In this document: positions 34,590 through 42,687 of the stretch, piece by piece
Position numbering within the stretch: the stretch's first letter is position 1
How the letters are laid out: each line of letters starts with the position of its first letter
Assembly (NCBI GenBank): GCA_035494735.1
Contig: DATJGS010000026.1
Span: forward strand, 1 to 64,000
Reading direction: 5' to 3'
Source: DATJGS01 sp035494735
GTDB taxonomy: Bacteria > Eisenbacteria > RBG-16-71-46
DNA: 64,000 nucleotides
Notes under the pieces: model-generated
The model's input: only the letters and a program-made list of their open reading frames with translations
Told to the model about the DNA's origin: nothing
Database searches by the model: none
Position numbers and translations under genes: made by a program

Positions 34590-35278
34590 AGGCGTTCGTG
34601 CTGGCCGGCGGGCTCGGCACGCGGCTCAAGCCCCGCTTCGGCGACCTGCCGAAAGCCCTGGCCCCGCTCGGCGGCCGGCCATTCCTCGCGCATCAGCTGG
34701 AGTGGCTCGCCGGCTGGAACGTGCGCGACGTCGTGCTGTGCGCGGGCGTGGGCGCGGAGGCCGTCCAGGCCGCCCTCGGCGACGGCGCCGCGTTCGGCGT
34801 GCGCCTGACGTATTCGATCGAACCCGAACCGCTCGGCACGGGCGGGGCGCTGCGCCTGGCCGCGCCTCGCGTCGACGGCCCGGTGCTGGTCCTGAACGGC
34901 GACACGCTCGCCGAGTGCGACCCGTGGGCGCTGGAACGCGCGCGCTGGGAGAGCGGCGCGCTCGGCGCCGTCGCGCTGTACGAGGTGCCGGACGCGGCGA
35001 GCCGCGGGCGCGTCGAGTGCGACGACGAGGGCCGCATCGTGCGCTTCGTCGAGAAGGACGCGCGCCACGTGGGCCCGGCCTGGGTGAACGGCGGGCTGTA
35101 CGCGTTCGCGCCGCGCCTGTGGACGTTCCTGCCGTCCGGCGTGTCGTCGCTCGAACGCGACACGCTGCCGCGCGTCGCGGCCGAAGGCCGTCTCACCGGC
35201 CTGCGCGCCGAGGGCACGTTCTACGACATCGGCACGCCCGAGGAGTGGGAGCGGGCCGAGCGCAGGTTCGGGGCATGA
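34586..35278 (+). CDS. hddC: Heptose-1-phosphate guanylyltransferase-like nucleotidyltransferase
   Basis: 230 aa. The pyrophosphorylase signature LAGGLGTRLKP at the N-terminus, NGDTLAE (metal Asp) and FYDIGTPEEW at the C-terminus. Next to an HddA-type kinase (ATGA overlap) it is best read as HddC, making GDP-D-glycero-alpha-D-manno-heptose. Another sugar-1-phosphate is possible. Confidence 0.82.
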   Translation: MKAFVLAGGLGTRLKPRFGDLPKALAPLGGRPFLAHQLEWLAGWNVRDVVLCAGVGAEAVQAALGDGAAFGVRLTYSIEPEPLGTGGALRLAAPRVDGPVLVLNGDTLAECDPWALERARWESGALGAVALYEVPDAASRGRVECDDEGRIVRFVEKDARHVGPAWVNGGLYAFAPRLWTFLPSGVSSLERDTLPRVAAEGRLTGLRAEGTFYDIGTPEEWERAERRFGA

Positions 35279-36300
35279 AGGAGCGCCGCTACTACCGCGC
35301 GCGCGCGCCGCTGCGGCTGTCGTTCTGCGGCGGCGGCACCGACGTGTCGCCGTACCCCGAGGAGCACGGCGGCATGGTGCTGTCGGCCACCATCAATCAG
35401 TACGCATACGCGTCGCTGCGCCCGCGCCGCGACTCGCGCGTCAGCATCAACAGCCTCGACTACGACGTCGTCGCGCAGTACGACCATCCGCGGCGCATGA
35501 AGTTCGACGGCAACCTCGATCTCATCAAGGCGGTCTTGAAGGCCATGAAGCTGCGCCGTGGCGCGGACCTGTGGGTGCACTCCGACGCGCCGCCGGGATC
35601 GGGGCTGGGCTCGTCGTCCACGCTCGTCGTCGCGCTGATCGGCGTGCTCGCCGCGTGGCTCAAGCGGTCGCTGTCCGGCTACGAAGTGGCCGAGCTCGCG
35701 TATCGCATCGAGCGCGTCGACATGAAGCTGTCCGGGGGACGCCAGGACCAGTACGCCGCCGCGTTCGGCGGCTTCAACTTCATCGAGTTCGGCCGCGAGT
35801 CGACCGTGGTCAATCCGCTGCGCATCCGCGCCGACGTGCTGAACGAGCTCGAGTACCGGCTGCTGCTGTGCTACATGGGCCAGACCCGGCAGAGCGCGAA
35901 CATCATCGACCGCCAGACGCGCGCGTACCGCGAAGGCAAGACCGCCACCGTGCACGCGCTCGACCAGCTCAAGCGCCAGACGCTGGACATGAAGCAGGCG
36001 CTGCTGCTCGGCAAGGTGGACGCCATCGGCGAGCTGCTGCACGAGGCGTGGGAGCAGAAGAAGCATCTCGACGCCGCGATCTCGAACAGCCGCGTCGACA
36101 AGCTGTACCAGCTCGCGCGGCGCGAGGGCGCGATCGGCGGCAAGATGCCGGGCGCGGGCGGCGGCGGATACTTCCTGCTGCTCACGCGCTTCGACCGCAG
36201 GCACCGCGTCGCGGCCGCGCTCGAGAAGCACGGCGGCCAGGTCGTGCCGTTCCAGTTCGAACGTCGCGGCCTGCTGGCCTGGTCGTCTCCGGGACGCTAG
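35275..36300 (+). CDS. hddA: GHMP kinase, D-glycero-D-manno-heptose-7-phosphate kinase-like
   Basis: 341 aa. RAPLRLSFCGGGTDVSPYPEEHGG at the N-terminus (split motif: RAPLRLSFCGGG, then TDVSPYPEEHGG) is typical of HddA. The GHMP ATP loop is PPGSGLGSSS, and the C-terminal motif is KMPGAGGGGY. It phosphorylates C1 of the heptose-7-phosphate. Coupled to hddC. Confidence 0.87.
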   Translation: MKERRYYRARAPLRLSFCGGGTDVSPYPEEHGGMVLSATINQYAYASLRPRRDSRVSINSLDYDVVAQYDHPRRMKFDGNLDLIKAVLKAMKLRRGADLWVHSDAPPGSGLGSSSTLVVALIGVLAAWLKRSLSGYEVAELAYRIERVDMKLSGGRQDQYAAAFGGFNFIEFGRESTVVNPLRIRADVLNELEYRLLLCYMGQTRQSANIIDRQTRAYREGKTATVHALDQLKRQTLDMKQALLLGKVDAIGELLHEAWEQKKHLDAAISNSRVDKLYQLARREGAIGGKMPGAGGGGYFLLLTRFDRRHRVAAALEKHGGQVVPFQFERRGLLAWSSPGR

Positions 36301-36308
36301 GCGCGTCA

Positions 36309-37454
36309 GTGGCGACGCGGCGCATCGCCCTCCTCGGTCCGCTCGCGCCGTGGCGCGGCGGGCTGGCGCAGTACCTCGGACTGCTCGGCGAGGCGCTGAT
36401 GCCGCACGCCGACGTGCGCGGCTGGACGTTCACGCGCCAGTACCCGGGCTTCCTGTTCCCGGGCGAGACCCAGCTCGACGCGAACGCACGGCGTCCGGCG
36501 TTCCCGACCGAGGCCACGCTCGACTCGATCGCGCCGTGGACGTGGCGGCGCACCGCGCGCGCGCTCGAGGTGTTCGCCCCGGGCGTGGTCGTGCTCAAGT
36601 GGTGGCTGCCGTTCTTCGCGCCGGCGTTCGCCTCCAGCGTCGGACCGCTGCGTGCGCGCGGCACGCGCGTGCTCCTGGTGTGCGACAATCTCGTGCCGCA
36701 CGAGCACCGGCCGCTGGACGGCGCGCTCAGCCGCTGGATGCTGCGCAATTCGGACGGATACCTGGTCATGTCGGACAGCGTGGAGCGCGATCTCGACGTG
36801 CTGAAGCGAGGAGCCCCCCGGCGCCGCGTGCGCCATCCGCTGTACGCCCAGTTCGACGCCGGACGCTGGACGCGCGAAACGGCGCGCCAGTCGCTCGGCC
36901 TGGACGGCGAAGTCGTGCTGTTCTTCGGCTACGTGCGCCGCTACAAGGGCCTCGATACGCTGCTCGAAGCCTGGCCCATGGTGCGCGACGCTCGGCCGGC
37001 GACGCTGATGGTCGCGGGCGAGTTCTACGAGGACGACGCGCCGTACCGCGCGCTCGCCGAGCGTGCCGGCGATTCCGTGCGCATGCACGGGCGCTACATT
37101 CCCGACGACGAGGTGGAGGCGCTGTTCAAGGCCGCCGACGTCGTCGTGCTGCCGTATCGCTCGGCGACGCAGAGCGGCGTGACGCACGTCGCGTACGCGC
37201 TCGGCGCGCCGGTCATCACGACGGACGTCGGCGGCCTGGCCGAAACGGTGACACCAGGGGAAACCGGTCTCGTCGTGCCGCCCGAGGATCCCGCCGCGCT
37301 CGCCGACGCCATCGTCCGCTACTTCGCGGAGGACCTCGCGCCGCGCCTGCGCCAGGGCGTGGCGCGCGTGCGCGCGTCGCATTCGTGGGACGCGCTGGCC
37401 GCGGACACCCTGGCGCTGGCCGATGCGCTGCGGCCCGAGCGAGGCTGGTCGTGA
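36309..37454 (+). CDS. GT4-family glycosyltransferase
   Basis: 381 aa, GTG 36309. GPLAPWRGGLAQYLGLL at the N-terminus; donor side FFGYVRRYKGLDTLLEAW and LPYRSATQSGVTHVAYALG with GLAETVTPGETG. Cytosolic GT-B; sugar unknown. It may act just after the heptose genes and transfer that heptose (inference from position only). Confidence 0.86.
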   Translation: MATRRIALLGPLAPWRGGLAQYLGLLGEALMPHADVRGWTFTRQYPGFLFPGETQLDANARRPAFPTEATLDSIAPWTWRRTARALEVFAPGVVVLKWWLPFFAPAFASSVGPLRARGTRVLLVCDNLVPHEHRPLDGALSRWMLRNSDGYLVMSDSVERDLDVLKRGAPRRRVRHPLYAQFDAGRWTRETARQSLGLDGEVVLFFGYVRRYKGLDTLLEAWPMVRDARPATLMVAGEFYEDDAPYRALAERAGDSVRMHGRYIPDDEVEALFKAADVVVLPYRSATQSGVTHVAYALGAPVITTDVGGLAETVTPGETGLVVPPEDPAALADAIVRYFAEDLAPRLRQGVARVRASHSWDALAADTLALADALRPERGWS

Positions 37455-39088
37455 GCGCCGCGCCCGTCGAACGCGTGGCCGAGCCGCCGCGCCTCGCCGC
37501 GGTGCGCCCGCGGCCGCCGCGCTGGCGCGCCGCGCGCGTCGCGCGCTGGACGGCGATCGGCGCGTTCTCGCTGTATCTCGCGACCGGCGGCGGCCGCATC
37601 GTCGGGAGCGACGAGGTCACGATGTTCGAGGTCGCGCGCGCGCTGCTCGCCGGGCACGTCGCGGTGCCCGAGGGCGCGACGCTGCAGGGGCGCGACGGGC
37701 GCTTCTACAGCAAGAACGCCGCGGGCCAGGCCGTGCTCGCGCTGCCGCTCGTGGCCCTCGGCGCCGCGGCCGGCCGCGCCGCGCACCTGCCGCCCGAGAA
37801 GCGCGCGCTCGCCGAGCGGGCCGTGACGTCGGTGTTCAACGCCGCGGTGACGGCGGTGCTGCTCGGCGTGCTCGTCTACACCGCGATCGGGTTCGGCGCG
37901 GGCGCGCCGGCGGCGGTCGCCGCCGCGCTGCTGCTCGGCTTCGCGACGCCCGTGTGGGTGTACGCGAAGAGCTTCATGGCCGAACCGCTCCAGGCGCTCG
38001 GACTCTTGCTCGCGCTCGGCGGCGCGGGTCGCGTGCTGCTCGGCGATCGCGGCGCGGCGCGCATCGCCGGCGTGGGAGCGCTCATCGCGATCAGCGCGAA
38101 GCTGAGCATGCTGCCGCTCGCGCTGTGCTGCCTGACGCCGCTCCTCGGCGCGCCGTTCGCGACGTGGGGCTGGCCGGTGGCCGGCGTCGCGCTCGCGTTG
38201 CTCGGGCACGGCGCGTACGACGTGGCGCGCTTCGGCACGCCATTCGAGACCGGATACGGTGCTCAGGCCACGAGCGCGGCGTACACGACGCCGCTGTGGG
38301 TCGGGGTGTACGGCCTGCTCGTGTCGTCCGGGAAGGGCGTCCTCTGGTACGCGCCCGCCGTGTGGCTGGCCCCGGCCGGCGCGCAGGCCATGCGCCACGG
38401 CGCGCGCCCCTACGACACGCGCCCGCCCGACGCGGGACGCGGCTTCTCGCTCGCGCGCGTCACCTGGGCCATCGCGCTGGCGTGGGCGGTCGCGCTCGTT
38501 CTCTACGGCCGTTTCCAGCACTGGGCGGGGGACGGCTCCTACGGGCCGCGCTACCTCGTGCCGCTCCTGCCGCTCGCGTTCGTGCCCGTCGCGTTCGCGC
38601 TCGATCGCATGGGCGACGCGCGGCGCGCGCTGGCCTGGCTGCTCGGCGCGGCGGGATTCCTCGTCGCGCTCGGCGGCGTCGCCATCTACTTCGGCGCCGA
38701 GATGCGCGAAGTCGGCGACTACCCGTACACGTTGCCGCTCGACCATCCGCGCTTCATGGAGGCCAGCCACTTCGACCCGCGCCAGGCGCCGCCGCTCGTC
38801 CACTGGCGCATGCTGGCGCGCAACGCGGCCGAGCACGTCGCCGGGCACGCGCCGCGCCTGGGCGGTACGGCCGACTCGACGTCGGGACCGCGCGACCCGC
38901 GCACCGGACTCGACGCCGTCGACCAGCGCCGGTTGCTGCACGCGCTCGACTTCTGGTGGACGTACGCCGCGTACGAAGGATTGCCCGCGGCGCCGCTCGC
39001 CGCGGTCGCGCTCATCTTCACGGCGTGGGGCGTGCTGGCGCTCGGCCGCGCCTGGCGCCGCGCCGTGCGGCTCGAGCGCGGACCGTGA
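37451..39088 (+). CDS. Polytopic GT-C-like membrane protein
   Basis: 545 aa, GTGA overlap. After a basic 35-residue N-terminus, about 10-11 membrane helices. The first external loop has SDEVTMFEVARALL and GRFYSKNAAGQAVLALPLV, a layout like ArnT/PMT-type transferases with acidic residues near the first helix. A long soluble loop lies near 420-500. The family cannot be named with certainty; probably uses a polyprenyl-phosphate sugar. Confidence 0.75.
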   Translation: MSAAPVERVAEPPRLAAVRPRPPRWRAARVARWTAIGAFSLYLATGGGRIVGSDEVTMFEVARALLAGHVAVPEGATLQGRDGRFYSKNAAGQAVLALPLVALGAAAGRAAHLPPEKRALAERAVTSVFNAAVTAVLLGVLVYTAIGFGAGAPAAVAAALLLGFATPVWVYAKSFMAEPLQALGLLLALGGAGRVLLGDRGAARIAGVGALIAISAKLSMLPLALCCLTPLLGAPFATWGWPVAGVALALLGHGAYDVARFGTPFETGYGAQATSAAYTTPLWVGVYGLLVSSGKGVLWYAPAVWLAPAGAQAMRHGARPYDTRPPDAGRGFSLARVTWAIALAWAVALVLYGRFQHWAGDGSYGPRYLVPLLPLAFVPVAFALDRMGDARRALAWLLGAAGFLVALGGVAIYFGAEMREVGDYPYTLPLDHPRFMEASHFDPRQAPPLVHWRMLARNAAEHVAGHAPRLGGTADSTSGPRDPRTGLDAVDQRRLLHALDFWWTYAAYEGLPAAPLAAVALIFTAWGVLALGRAWRRAVRLERGP

Positions 39089-39993
39089 AGACGCTCGAGG
39101 TCGTGGTGCTGAACTGGAACGGCCTGTCCGACACCCTCGCGCTGCTCGACACGCTGTCGCGCTGCCGCGTGCCCGAAGGCTGGCGCGCACGCGTGCGCGT
39201 CGTCGACAACGGATCGCGCGACGGCTCGCCCGAGAAGATCGCGGCGGCGTATCCCGACACGATCGTGCAGGCGCTCGGCGAGAACCGGCGCTTCGCCGGC
39301 GGCAACAACGCGGGGCTGCGCGAGGCGCTGGCCGCGGGCGCGGACGCCGTCATGCTGCTCAACAACGACACCGAAGCCGACCCCGGGCTCTACGAGCGCC
39401 TGCTGCTCGCGCTCGACCAGGATCCCGGCGCGGGCGCGGCGGCGCCGCTCATCTACTTCGCGGCGCCGAGCCGCAGCATCTGGTACGCGGGCGGGCGCTG
39501 CGTTCCCGCGCTCGGACTCGCCGCGCATCGCGGCCTGCGCGACGACGACGAGGGGCAGTATCGCTCGATCGAGTCGACCGGCTATCTCACCGGCTGCTGC
39601 CTGGTGGCGCCGCGCGCCGTGTGGGAAAAGGTCGGGCTGCTCGACGAGCGGTATTTCATCTACGCCGAGGACGCGGACTGGTGCCTGCGCGCGCGCGCCG
39701 CGGGCTATCGACTGCTGTTCGTGCCGACGGCGCGCCTGTGGCACAAGGTGTCGGCCAGTTCCGGCGCGGCCAGCCCGTGGAAGATCTACCAGCGCCTGCG
39801 CGCGAATCTCGCGATGTTCTCGCGCCACGCGCGCGGCTTCGCGCGCTTCACGTGGCTCCCGGCGTTCCTCGCGCAGCAGGCCGTGCTCGCCGCGTGGCTC
39901 GCCGCGCGCGGCCGCTTCGCCGCCGCCGCCGCCGTGCCCCGCGCGCTGCTCGATGCCGCGCGCGGGCGGAATCCGGCGAAGGTGCGGCCGTGA
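39085..39993 (+). CDS. GT2 glycosyltransferase, rhamnosyltransferase-like
   Basis: 302 aa, GTGA overlap. VVLNWNGLSDTLALL, VDNGSRDGSPE, LNNDTEADP (metal), CCLVAPRAVWEKVG and FIYAEDADWCLRARAAGY are typical of WcaA/RfbF-like GT2 enzymes. No strong membrane helix. Sugar not determined. Confidence 0.88.
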   Translation: MKTLEVVVLNWNGLSDTLALLDTLSRCRVPEGWRARVRVVDNGSRDGSPEKIAAAYPDTIVQALGENRRFAGGNNAGLREALAAGADAVMLLNNDTEADPGLYERLLLALDQDPGAGAAAPLIYFAAPSRSIWYAGGRCVPALGLAAHRGLRDDDEGQYRSIESTGYLTGCCLVAPRAVWEKVGLLDERYFIYAEDADWCLRARAAGYRLLFVPTARLWHKVSASSGAASPWKIYQRLRANLAMFSRHARGFARFTWLPAFLAQQAVLAAWLAARGRFAAAAAVPRALLDAARGRNPAKVRP

Positions 39994-40625
39994 GCGGGCT
40001 TCCCATGCGGTGGCTGGCCGCGTTCGCGCTCTCGGCGACACTGGCGAGTGCCCGCGCCGGCGCTTCGACCGGCGGTCCCGAACTCGCGGAGCCGCTCGGT
40101 TGGGATCCGATCGCGCAGAGGGTGTACTTCGGGATGGTCGACGCGAGCGAGAGCAGCATGCCCGAGGGCCTGGTGTACTTCGACCTTCACTCGGCAACGC
40201 CGGGCCGTCTGGTCCGGGTGCCATGGAGCCGTGCGCTGCCCGCGCAGGACTCGACCCGACTGGCGAGATGGGCGCGCGTCGTCAATCGGCTGCGGCCGCT
40301 CCGCCAGCGCGCGGCGGGGTCATCCATCGTATGCGAGGCCGTCGCGGTCGACACGATCCAGGTCTTCGGAGGTCCGCGCACGCGCTTCCGCGTCCGACTC
40401 GTCTCCCTCTCGGCGCCGTGTTCGGGCGCGATTACGGTCACGACCTATGGACGCCCCGAGGTCAGACTTCAGGCCTTGTACTCGATCCCGGGACGCAACG
40501 AGAGCGTCGGGCTTCTGTCGTTCGGCAAGCTGGACAACGAGGAAGACTACGAGGCGCAGGTACCCGTCCTCTTGATGCCGCCCGGATGCGACTCCGTGAG
40601 CGTCGAATGGAAGCCGTGGCAGTGA
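39990..40625 (+). CDS. Secreted hypothetical protein in the glycan operon
   Basis: 211 aa, unrecognised. Signal peptide (MRWLAAFALSATLASARA region), then a soluble beta-rich domain with three Cys (VCEAVA, APCSG, PGCDS). GTGA overlaps on both sides tie it to its glycan neighbours, so it is unlikely to be a chance reading frame. Possible extracytoplasmic partner of the export or ligation step; no evidence beyond position. Confidence 0.65.
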   Translation: MSGLPMRWLAAFALSATLASARAGASTGGPELAEPLGWDPIAQRVYFGMVDASESSMPEGLVYFDLHSATPGRLVRVPWSRALPAQDSTRLARWARVVNRLRPLRQRAAGSSIVCEAVAVDTIQVFGGPRTRFRVRLVSLSAPCSGAITVTTYGRPEVRLQALYSIPGRNESVGLLSFGKLDNEEDYEAQVPVLLMPPGCDSVSVEWKPWQ

Positions 40626-41452
40626 CCCGATCCACCCCCTGGGCGCGCCGCACGGCGCGCGGCCCCGACGATCGGCCGCTGTTTCTTTACGAATTGATCG
40701 ACGCCGCGCCGTCGGGCGCTCGCGTGCTGGACGCGGGTTGTGGTCCGGGCTCGTGGGACTACGCGCGGCGTGCGGATCTCTCGATCGTCGGCTTCGACAT
40801 CAAGTTCCCGCCGGGGCCGCCGCGATCGGCGCCACACGTGCGCGTGCTGCGAGCCGACCTCGCGCGACTGCCGCTCGCGGCGGCGGCGTTCGATCTCACC
40901 GTGTGCCACTACGTGCTCGAGCACGTCACCGAGCTGGCGGCGTGCTGCGACGAGTTGTCCCGCGTCACGAAGCCGGGCGGCACGCTGTACCTGTCGGTGC
41001 CGCGCGCCGCGGCGTTCGATGATCGGCTGTACCGCTTTGCCGGCTACTTCGCCAAGTACGCGCTCATGAAGTTCGGCAAGCGTCTCGAGCACCAGCAGCG
41101 CTTCGATCTCCAAGGCCTGCTCGATCTGTTCTTCGCGCGCGGCTTCGAGCTGACGGCCGAGGCGCACGTGCCGGCCGGCTTCTCGTGGATGAACGATCCG
41201 CGCACGAAGCCACTGCAGGGCGCGTTCACGTGGTGGGTCGCGGCGTTGCAGCGCGCGTCCGGCCTGGACCTGGCGCGCGACGCGAACTTCGTCCTGGCGT
41301 TCCGCAAGGCGGGAGGCCATGGGGCACGGCGCGTCACCCACGTGTGCCGCTCGTGCGGCGAACACAGCGTTCTCGACCCGCCGGCGCCCGTGCCGGCGGA
41401 GTGGACGTGCCCATGGTGCGGGGCGGCGAATCCACTGGGGGGCGGGCGCTAG
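40622..41452 (+). CDS. SAM methyltransferase with C-terminal zinc ribbon
   Basis: 276 aa, GTGA overlap. The methyltransferase domain has DAGCGPGSWDYA (motif I) and CHYVLEHVTEL. The last 40 residues add two Cys pairs, C242-x2-C245 and C263-x2-C266, typical of a small zinc ribbon. Substrate may be glycan, lipid carrier or protein. It ends the first coupled block of the region; the next 174 bases (41453-41626) show no further feature. Confidence 0.82.
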   Translation: MTRSTPWARRTARGPDDRPLFLYELIDAAPSGARVLDAGCGPGSWDYARRADLSIVGFDIKFPPGPPRSAPHVRVLRADLARLPLAAAAFDLTVCHYVLEHVTELAACCDELSRVTKPGGTLYLSVPRAAAFDDRLYRFAGYFAKYALMKFGKRLEHQQRFDLQGLLDLFFARGFELTAEAHVPAGFSWMNDPRTKPLQGAFTWWVAALQRASGLDLARDANFVLAFRKAGGHGARRVTHVCRSCGEHSVLDPPAPVPAEWTCPWCGAANPLGGGR

Positions 41453-41626
41453 GGCTGCCGGCGGCGGCGGCGACGACTCTTGTCGCCACACGGGTCGGAC
41501 CGAAATCGCCGAGTCGCGACGATTCGACATTGACGCGGGGCCGGAGCGGCGTTCAACTCCCGAATGGCCGTCACACCCCGACCCCCAGGGTCCTCGGCGG
41601 TCTTCCCCTTGCCCGGGAGACGCCCG

Positions 41627-42628
41627 ATGCGCATGCGCTTCTTCATCGCCGGACTCGTGCTCTTCCTCGGTCTCGCGATCGCGGCCGACGTCCTTGCCGA
41701 CGAGGCCCCGCCTCCGCTCGCGATGTTCGGCACGTTGGGGAGCGGCCCCGGCCAGATGGACCATCCCTTCGGTATCGCCTATGCCCCCGACGGCAACTTC
41801 TACGTCACGGACCAGCACAACCATCGCGTCGAGAAATTCCGCGGGGACGGCGCATTCCTGTTCGCGTTCGGCTCGTACGGAGACGGAGAAGGGCAGCTCG
41901 AGTTCCCGAGCGGCATCGCGGTGGCGCCGAACGGCGACGTGTTCGTGGTCGAGAACCACAGCCATCGGGTCTCGCATTTCACGTCCGAGGGCGAATTCGT
42001 CGACACGATCGGTACGCCCTACTGCAGCTTCGCGTCTCACCTCGCCGGGCAGGGGCAGTTCTATTACCCGGTGGCCATCGCCATCGATCCACACGGCGAT
42101 CTGTACGTCGCCGAGAGCGAGGCCCATCGCGTGCAGAAGCTGACGGCGGACGGCCACTTCATCCGCCAGTGGGGGACCTACGGCTCGGCGCCCGGCGCGT
42201 TCCAAGGTCCGTACGGCATCGAGTGCGACGGCGCGGGCAACGTGTACGTCGCCGAGTGGGGGAACGATCGCGTCCAGAAGTTCACGAGCGACGGCGACTT
42301 CATCCTCGCGTGGGGCGGCGCGGGGACCGATGCCGGGCATTTCAATTCGCCGGAGGGCATCGTCTCGGACAACATGGGCCACGTGTACGTCTGCGACACG
42401 GGCAACAACCGCGTGCAGGAGTTCACGGACGACGGCGAGTTCGTGACCCAGTGGGGCTCGCTCGGCAGCGAGCGCGGCCAGTTGTACACACCGAGCGACA
42501 TCGCGCGCGACCGCGACGGCTTCCTGTACGTGGCCGAGTGGAACAACGCGCGCGTGCAGGTCTTCGGCCTCGTGCACACCGCGGTGAAACTGGTGAGCTG
42601 GGGCACGCTGAAGAGCAGGTATCACTGA
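41627..42628 (+). CDS. Secreted six-bladed NHL-repeat propeller
   Basis: 333 aa. Signal peptide ending near VLA (residue 24). Six NHL repeats, each with a Gly-Ile/Ala-x-x-D/P-x-Gly-x-x-Tyr-Val core and ending Arg-Val-x-x-Phe, form a complete propeller. ATG 41627 follows GGGAG; an upstream in-frame start (41564) would bury the signal peptide. Binding role in the periplasm or at the cell surface, ligand unknown. Confidence 0.85.
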   Translation: MRMRFFIAGLVLFLGLAIAADVLADEAPPPLAMFGTLGSGPGQMDHPFGIAYAPDGNFYVTDQHNHRVEKFRGDGAFLFAFGSYGDGEGQLEFPSGIAVAPNGDVFVVENHSHRVSHFTSEGEFVDTIGTPYCSFASHLAGQGQFYYPVAIAIDPHGDLYVAESEAHRVQKLTADGHFIRQWGTYGSAPGAFQGPYGIECDGAGNVYVAEWGNDRVQKFTSDGDFILAWGGAGTDAGHFNSPEGIVSDNMGHVYVCDTGNNRVQEFTDDGEFVTQWGSLGSERGQLYTPSDIARDRDGFLYVAEWNNARVQVFGLVHTAVKLVSWGTLKSRYH

Positions 42629-42672
42629 CCGAAGCTTGATCGGGGCGTGAGGTGCAGTGAGGCGCGCGGGTG

Positions 42673-42687
42673 GCCGGCTCAGCCGGC
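42673..42687. terminator. Hairpin at convergent gene ends
   Basis: GCCGGCT-C-AGCCGGC overlaps the last codons of the minus-strand deacetylase, 45 bases after the propeller stop. No T tract; a one-base loop cannot form exactly, so the real stem is shorter. Confidence 0.3.
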
